A stretch of DNA of 64,000 nucleotides, taken from contig CM060173.1 of NCBI GenBank assembly GCA_030549775.1, positions 69,541,367 to 69,605,366 of the forward strand, read 5' to 3'. This DNA comes from Tamarix chinensis. Lineage: Eukaryota > Streptophyta > Magnoliopsida > Caryophyllales > Tamaricaceae. The translations under genes were made by a program, and so were the position numbers. Shown in pieces: positions 59,423 through 64,000 of this stretch. The first letter of the stretch is position 1, and each line of letters opens with the position of its first letter. A model generated the notes under the pieces. That model did no database searches. It saw only the letters and a program-made list of their open reading frames with translations, and was not told the origin of the DNA.

Positions 59423-59559
59423 ACGCCCCTCGCCACACCTCCCCATTTCATCCATCCACCAACCACAAACTCCCCTTCTGTCTTCCTCTCTCACCAGTCA
59501 CCCACAAACAAGCAGAAAGCTTCTACCCGTTAGAAGACGGTAGCACATAAACTCAAACA

Positions 59560-60484
59560 ATGTCACATCTCATCTCTCTGCTCCTCCTCTTTTCTTGTAT
59601 TCAGTTCTCCCTTGCAGCAAGGAGCCTCAACGAGGCGGCAGATGACCAATCTACCCGCTTACAATACCACAACGGCGCCCTTCTCAATGGCAAGATCTCA
59701 GTTAATCTAATCTGGTACGGTAAATTCAAGCCAAACCAGAGATCCATCATCTCTGATTTCATCACCTCACTCGCCTCCACCACCTCCAAATCCAACTCCC
59801 AACCATCCGTTTCCTCTTGGTGGAAAACCATTGACAAATTATACTACAGCACCAGAAAATCTACATCACCAACCTTGTCTTTAGGGAAACAAATCATAGA
59901 CGAAAGGTATTCCCTCGGAAAATCACTCACCTCCAAAAATCTGATTCAATTGGCATCCAAAGGCGAACAGAAGAATGCAATCAATATAGTCCTAACTGCC
60001 GCTGACGTCGCAGTTGAGGGTTTCTGTATGAGCCGATGCGGTACCCATGGTTCCGCCATGGCTGCTAGGAAATCCAGCAAATTTGCATACATCTGGGTCG
60101 GTAACTCCGAGACACAGTGCCCCGGGTCAGTGCGCCTGGCCATTCCACCAGCCTATTTACGGACCACAAAGCACACCATTGGTTGCTCCCAACAATGATG
60201 TTGGATCCGATGGGATGGTGATCAACTTGGCTAGCTTGCTTACCGGTACTGTTACTAACCCATTTGGAAATGGATACTTCCAGGGTCCGAAAGATGCTTC
60301 TCTTGAGGCTGCTTCTGCCTGTCCTGGTGTCTACGGAAAAGGCGCGTATCCCGGTTATGCTGGAGAGTTGTTGACGGACAAGACTAGCGGGGCTAGTTAC
60401 AATGCTAACGGTGTTAGTAGAAGGAAGTATTTGCTTCCTGCTCTGTATGATCCCAACTCCAATACTTGCTCAACTTTGGTCTAA
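59560..60484 (+). CDS. EXO: EXORDIUM/PHI-1-like secreted protein, copy 2, with a one-base frameshift
   Basis: Reads [15 protein letters not shown] with a signal peptide to about A19/A20, then the same family blocks as copy 1 ([58 protein letters not shown]). Just after that motif, a run of four C (60120-60123) replaces the three C of copy 1 and shifts the frame, so this frame stops at 60198 (212 aa). The following frame (60047-60484) carries the rest, [40 protein letters not shown] and [12 protein letters not shown], without any further damage. With one base fewer the product would be 307 aa, normal for the family. The undamaged downstream part argues for a sequencing error or a very recent mutation. 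Confidence 0.9.
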
Positions 60485-60990
60485 ATCAAACTATTTACGC
60501 ACTCTGAAGAGAAATGAAGATAAAAAGATTGATCGAATTTATCTACGAAGAGTAAAAATATTAATTGTATAGTAAAGTAAGATTCATGTCGATTTAATTT
60601 ATTCATTTGTTTCGCTTATCCGATTTCATTAATAAGAATAGATTATTGGGATTGCCTTTTCTCAAAAGTTGATGCTACTTCTATTTACTTTGGCAAGTTT
60701 AAATTTATATAATTCCAATCATTTCGTAATACACAAGACAGCTGAGCATCCCTCCTACAATTCATCATCCAACAAAAAAAAAAATAGGGTTAAAAATGGA
60801 TTATAATGATTTTGGATGAATCAAACACCATCCTAGAACTCTCTCTAGATGAACATGAAGATGCATTTGGGATTATGTGTTGTATAAAAAGAGTTGCAGC
60901 ATACTATTATAATTGAAATAAATAGAACCAAAAATAAGATAAAAATAACTTATCGAAACGTAGTGTTGTGCCGTGGAAAACCACTATCTT
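60485..60990 (+). other. 3' region of EXO copy 2
   Basis: Alignable in patches with the 3' region of copy 1 to about 60880 (TTATTCATTTGT, TCGCTTATCCGATT, GAGCATCCC, GGATTATAATGATTTTGG). After that, similarity stops close to the edge of the copia sequence. Confidence 0.65.
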
Positions 60991-62150
60991 GAAGTGAAAT
61001 TTCCGTGGGACGAAGGTGCAATCCATTTCCCGTCCCGGCCCCAAGGTTAAACACAACGAGCTTTCGATACGTGTACTCGAAATCGAAAGTAGTAGAAATT
61101 AAAGAAACAATAACTAGATTCTGCAGAAAATTTTCAGTCGAAGGTGGCTGGATTTCGTCGGGATTTTTTCTCTACCCAAAAATCGAGCCCCTCAAACCAT
61201 TATATAAGAGTTATAACCACCGGAAAAAAAAACAATCATGATCCCCGAAGAATAGCCCTACTAATTGAACATTTCAAAGCACGTTCTAACTCCCCAAAAA
61301 AATTGGAATGAATAGAAGAGATAAGATATGAAGAAATCAGGAAAAAATTCCAGCAAAGATATGGGGAAATTGGGTCTGTTCGAATCAAAGAACCACACCC
61401 ATGCCCTACCCGAACCTGACCAAATGGGAGGTTGGCAAACGAGCATGTGTGTGATATATATAGCCCAGTCCATAACCCATACAAAATCAACACAAACTCT
61501 TATTTCAAATAGACCATTGAATGGATGGGAATATAAACATTCTCAAAACCAACTCTCCTACTAATGTGGGATATTGCAAAAGGCAATAACAACATTTTTC
61601 CATTGCCTTCTACAATCCCCCACCAATGGCAAAAATAAAGAGAGAGAGAGAGAAAGAATTTGGGCAAAGAAGGCGTAACACTTAAGTATCAATATCATGA
61701 GAATTGAATTGATACGTAGTGAAATGAGGCAATGACTGTGTCTAGGGAGTGAACAAATCTTGAACTTCGTTGACTTTGACTGAGACCCCCATAACACATG
61801 TCTTACCTTAAAATTCTATTATTTCCACGATGATAAAAAAACGCTATTAATGGCCATGTGTACACCTTGAGTACTCATGAGTGCTCTAGAAAGACAACCT
61901 TAGTCTTTCATAGAAGGTGTCCCACCTTCACAACCACCTACGTGAATCCATCAAGTGTATCTCACTAACACCACCAAACCTGGTTATGGATCCATTAAGA
62001 GCATAAACATGCTCAACCTCATAAATCTCTAGAGATGAGTTCATGAAGTCTGTCTCATTAGGACCACCCAAAACATAAGGCTATGAACTCATTAAGAGCA
62101 TAAAACTCAACTTGTCCACAACGCACTACTAAGTGCCATAGGAATGAGAA
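60990..62150 (-). repeat. Probable 3' LTR of a copia element
   Basis: Lies directly downstream, on the minus strand, of copia RNase H sequence. It contains features common in plant copia LTRs: repeated ATGCTCTTAATGGATCC / TGCTCTTAATGAGTTCAT phrases (near 62000 and 62100, sense strand), and a TTGCAATATCCCACATTAG phrase at about 61561-61580. Exact LTR ends were not resolved. Confidence 0.45.
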
Positions 62151-62159
62151 CATAGTGCA

Positions 62160-63976
62160 AAAGAGTAATCATATGGCTTCGTTTGACCACATGTGGTATC
62201 CACCATACTTTCCACAACTCAAAGGCTTAAGCCCCATTTCCCTCGATGACTCAAGGATGACTCTCCTTGTTAGACCCTTCATGAGAGGATCTACCAAATT
62301 CCTTTATGATCTAACGAACTCTAAGGATATTACAATGTTCCTCAACAATTGTCTCACAGAACTGTGTCTAATACAGATGTGTCTCCTCTTACCATTATAA
62401 ACAATGTATTTGGCAACACATATAATTACCTGTGAATCACAATATAAGGAAAGCGGTACACAAGGTTTCTTCCACAAAGGCACATTGGCCAACAAGTCCC
62501 TCAACCACTCTACCTCTTGACCAGCTAACTCAAGGGTAATAAACTCTAGCTCCATGGTGCAAATATGCTTGGCAAACTTCCAGGATATAGCTCCTCCTCC
62601 TAAGGTAAACACATGACCACTGGTGGAACTGACCTCATTATTATCAAAAATCTAGTTTGCATCTATAAATCTCTCTAAAACAACAAGAAATTTACAAAAA
62701 TACAAACCCTAATCCTTAGTACCTTTAAGGTATCCAAGCAAACGGCGTAGTGCAGTCCAATGATCACTATCTAGGTTGTGAGTATACCTACTCAGTCTAC
62801 TTACAGTATAGGGTAAGTTTGGTCTAGTACAATTCATGAAGAATATCACACTACCTATGATTTTAGCATATACAACTTGAGAAACACTAGCACCTAGGTT
62901 CTTTTTCAAATGTATGCTAGGATCATAGGGAGTTTTCACAAGCATTTCATCTCGACAATTAAAATTTTCCAGAATCTTATCAATATAATATGATTGATTC
63001 AAGGAAAATCCATTCTCGGTTCTTCTCATTTTAATACCAAGAATTACATCAGCTTCTCCTAAATCTTTCATTTCAAAATGAGAAGATAAAAAATAATTTG
63101 TTTTCATTGACCACAGTCACACTTGTGCCAAGAATCAACATGTCATCCACATACGAGTAGATTATCACAAATTCATGTCCAATCAATTTAGAATAAACAC
63201 ATGAATCAAATGCATTTACTACATAAACATTGCTCACTAAGGTCTGGTCAAACTTTTCATACCATCGTTTAGGAGCTTTTTTAAAGCTATATAATGACTT
63301 TCTTAATCTACACAATTTAGTCTCCTAACCTTCATCCTCACAACCATCGAGTTGCTCCACATAGATCTCCTCTTTCAAGTTACCATTTAGAAATGTTGCT
63401 TTCACATCCATTTGATGAACTATAAGTCTATAGATAGCAGCTAAGGCAATCAAAGAGTGGATAGTAGCAATCTTAGTCATGGGAGAGTAAGTATTGAAAA
63501 AGTCAACGTCTTTCTTTTGCTTGTAGCCTATAGCCACTAATCTAGCTTTAAACTTATCTATGGTCCCATCAATTCTCAATTTCTTTCTAAAGTCCCATTT
63601 GTATCTAATTGGTTTACAAACCTTTAGGGAAATCAACCAAATCCCAAGTGTGATTGGACATAATGGACTCTAACTCATTTTTAATTACTTCTTTCCAAAA
63701 ACTAGCATCCACAAAATTTACCTCTTCCTTATAGGATTTAGGATCCTCCTTAATCACATATGCAGACACAAAGTCCGTATTAATCATATTAATGTCATCA
63801 TTTTCAATAAGGAAAGCAGTAACAAAATTAGGTCCAAAGCTAGTTTTAATCCTTCGTCTTTTACTTCTCCTAGGCTCATTTATATTATCATTTTTAATAC
63901 TAAGAGAGGGTAGTAATGACAAGGGTGCCAAAGAAGCATTTAAAGAAATAGCAAAGTCACATGCATTCTTTTTCAT
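62160..63976 (-). pseudogene. Ty1/copia integrase tail, reverse transcriptase and RNase H
   Basis: Minus-strand pieces in order. 63614-63976 is the integrase-RT linker with EPRRSKRRRIKTSFGP and SFWKEVIKNELESIMSNHTW. 63325-63636 is the RVT_2 start (YKWDFRKKLRIDGTIDKFKA, YSPMTKIATIHSLIALAAI, HQMDVKATFLNG). 63073-63315 is the RVT_2 core with KSLYSFKKAPKRWYEKFD and the catalytic YVDDM motif. 62709-63107 carries [19 protein letters not shown] and ends KGTKD. 62304-62612 is RNase H (SLYCDSQVIICVAK), followed by remnants of the pol tail to about 62160. Frame changes between pieces show it is inactive or poorly sequenced. It continues beyond the window. Confidence 0.85.
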
Positions 63977-64000
63977 AGGAAACTCATTCTCAAAAAAATC

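Noticed and set aside
61181..61220. Possible small genes in 61005-61797
   Set aside because: The frames overlap on both strands within probable copia LTR sequence and carry no domain.

Overview
This is a nuclear segment from a flowering plant. Two EXORDIUM/PHI-1 genes with ordinary plant promoters sit at about 14.4 kb and 59.6 kb. Almost everything else is AT-rich transposable-element sequence of typically plant families: CACTA, Ty1/copia, chromovirus-like Ty3/gypsy, Athila-lineage Ty3/gypsy with an env-like ORF, large solo LTRs and hAT-like non-autonomous elements. I cannot name the species from sequence alone.

Layout. 1-428 is one arm of a large inverted repeat whose other arm is at 58256-58706, upstream of the second EXO gene. 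837 to about 12200 is a decayed CACTA transposon on the + strand. It has a recognisable left terminus and the expected domain order through a Ulp1-like tail, but many stops. 12.2-14.4 kb is the upstream region of EXO copy 1, split by a 712-bp hAT-like insertion. EXO copy 1 is 14442-15383 and intact. 15.9-17.2 kb holds 185-bp tandem repeats and a cluster of a short ATAATCAC motif. About 18.9-26.5 kb is a broken copia element carrying a nested, internally deleted gypsy element (19037-24253, TSD and LTRs recognisable). 26969-34777 is a 3.6-kb solo LTR interrupted by a second solo LTR of the same family, which itself carries a hAT-like insert. About 35.1-57.2 kb is an old Athila-like element interrupted by a young one (35971-48714). 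The young element has perfect CTAGG target duplications, 1531-bp LTRs with one difference seen by eye, an exact tRNA-Asp primer site, gag-pol and an env-like ORF. EXO copy 2 is 59560-60484 and carries a one-base frameshift. The window ends in a copia element on the minus strand (about 61.0-64.0 kb).

The host genes are secreted cell-wall or apoplastic growth proteins. The two copies are a tandem duplication that includes a few hundred bases of 3' flank and at least one upstream block. The roughly 43 kb now between them is mostly nested transposon insertions. The inverted-repeat arm at the left edge suggests a third, oppositely oriented relative or an inversion just outside the window.

The most useful leads are the 58-kb-spaced inverted repeat, the single-base frameshift in EXO copy 2, the promoter-splitting insertion in EXO copy 1, a palindromic module shared by the young Athila LTRs and a tandem array in its 3' internal region, and repeated frame breaks in or near short A runs in that element. 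No clearly new enzyme system was found.
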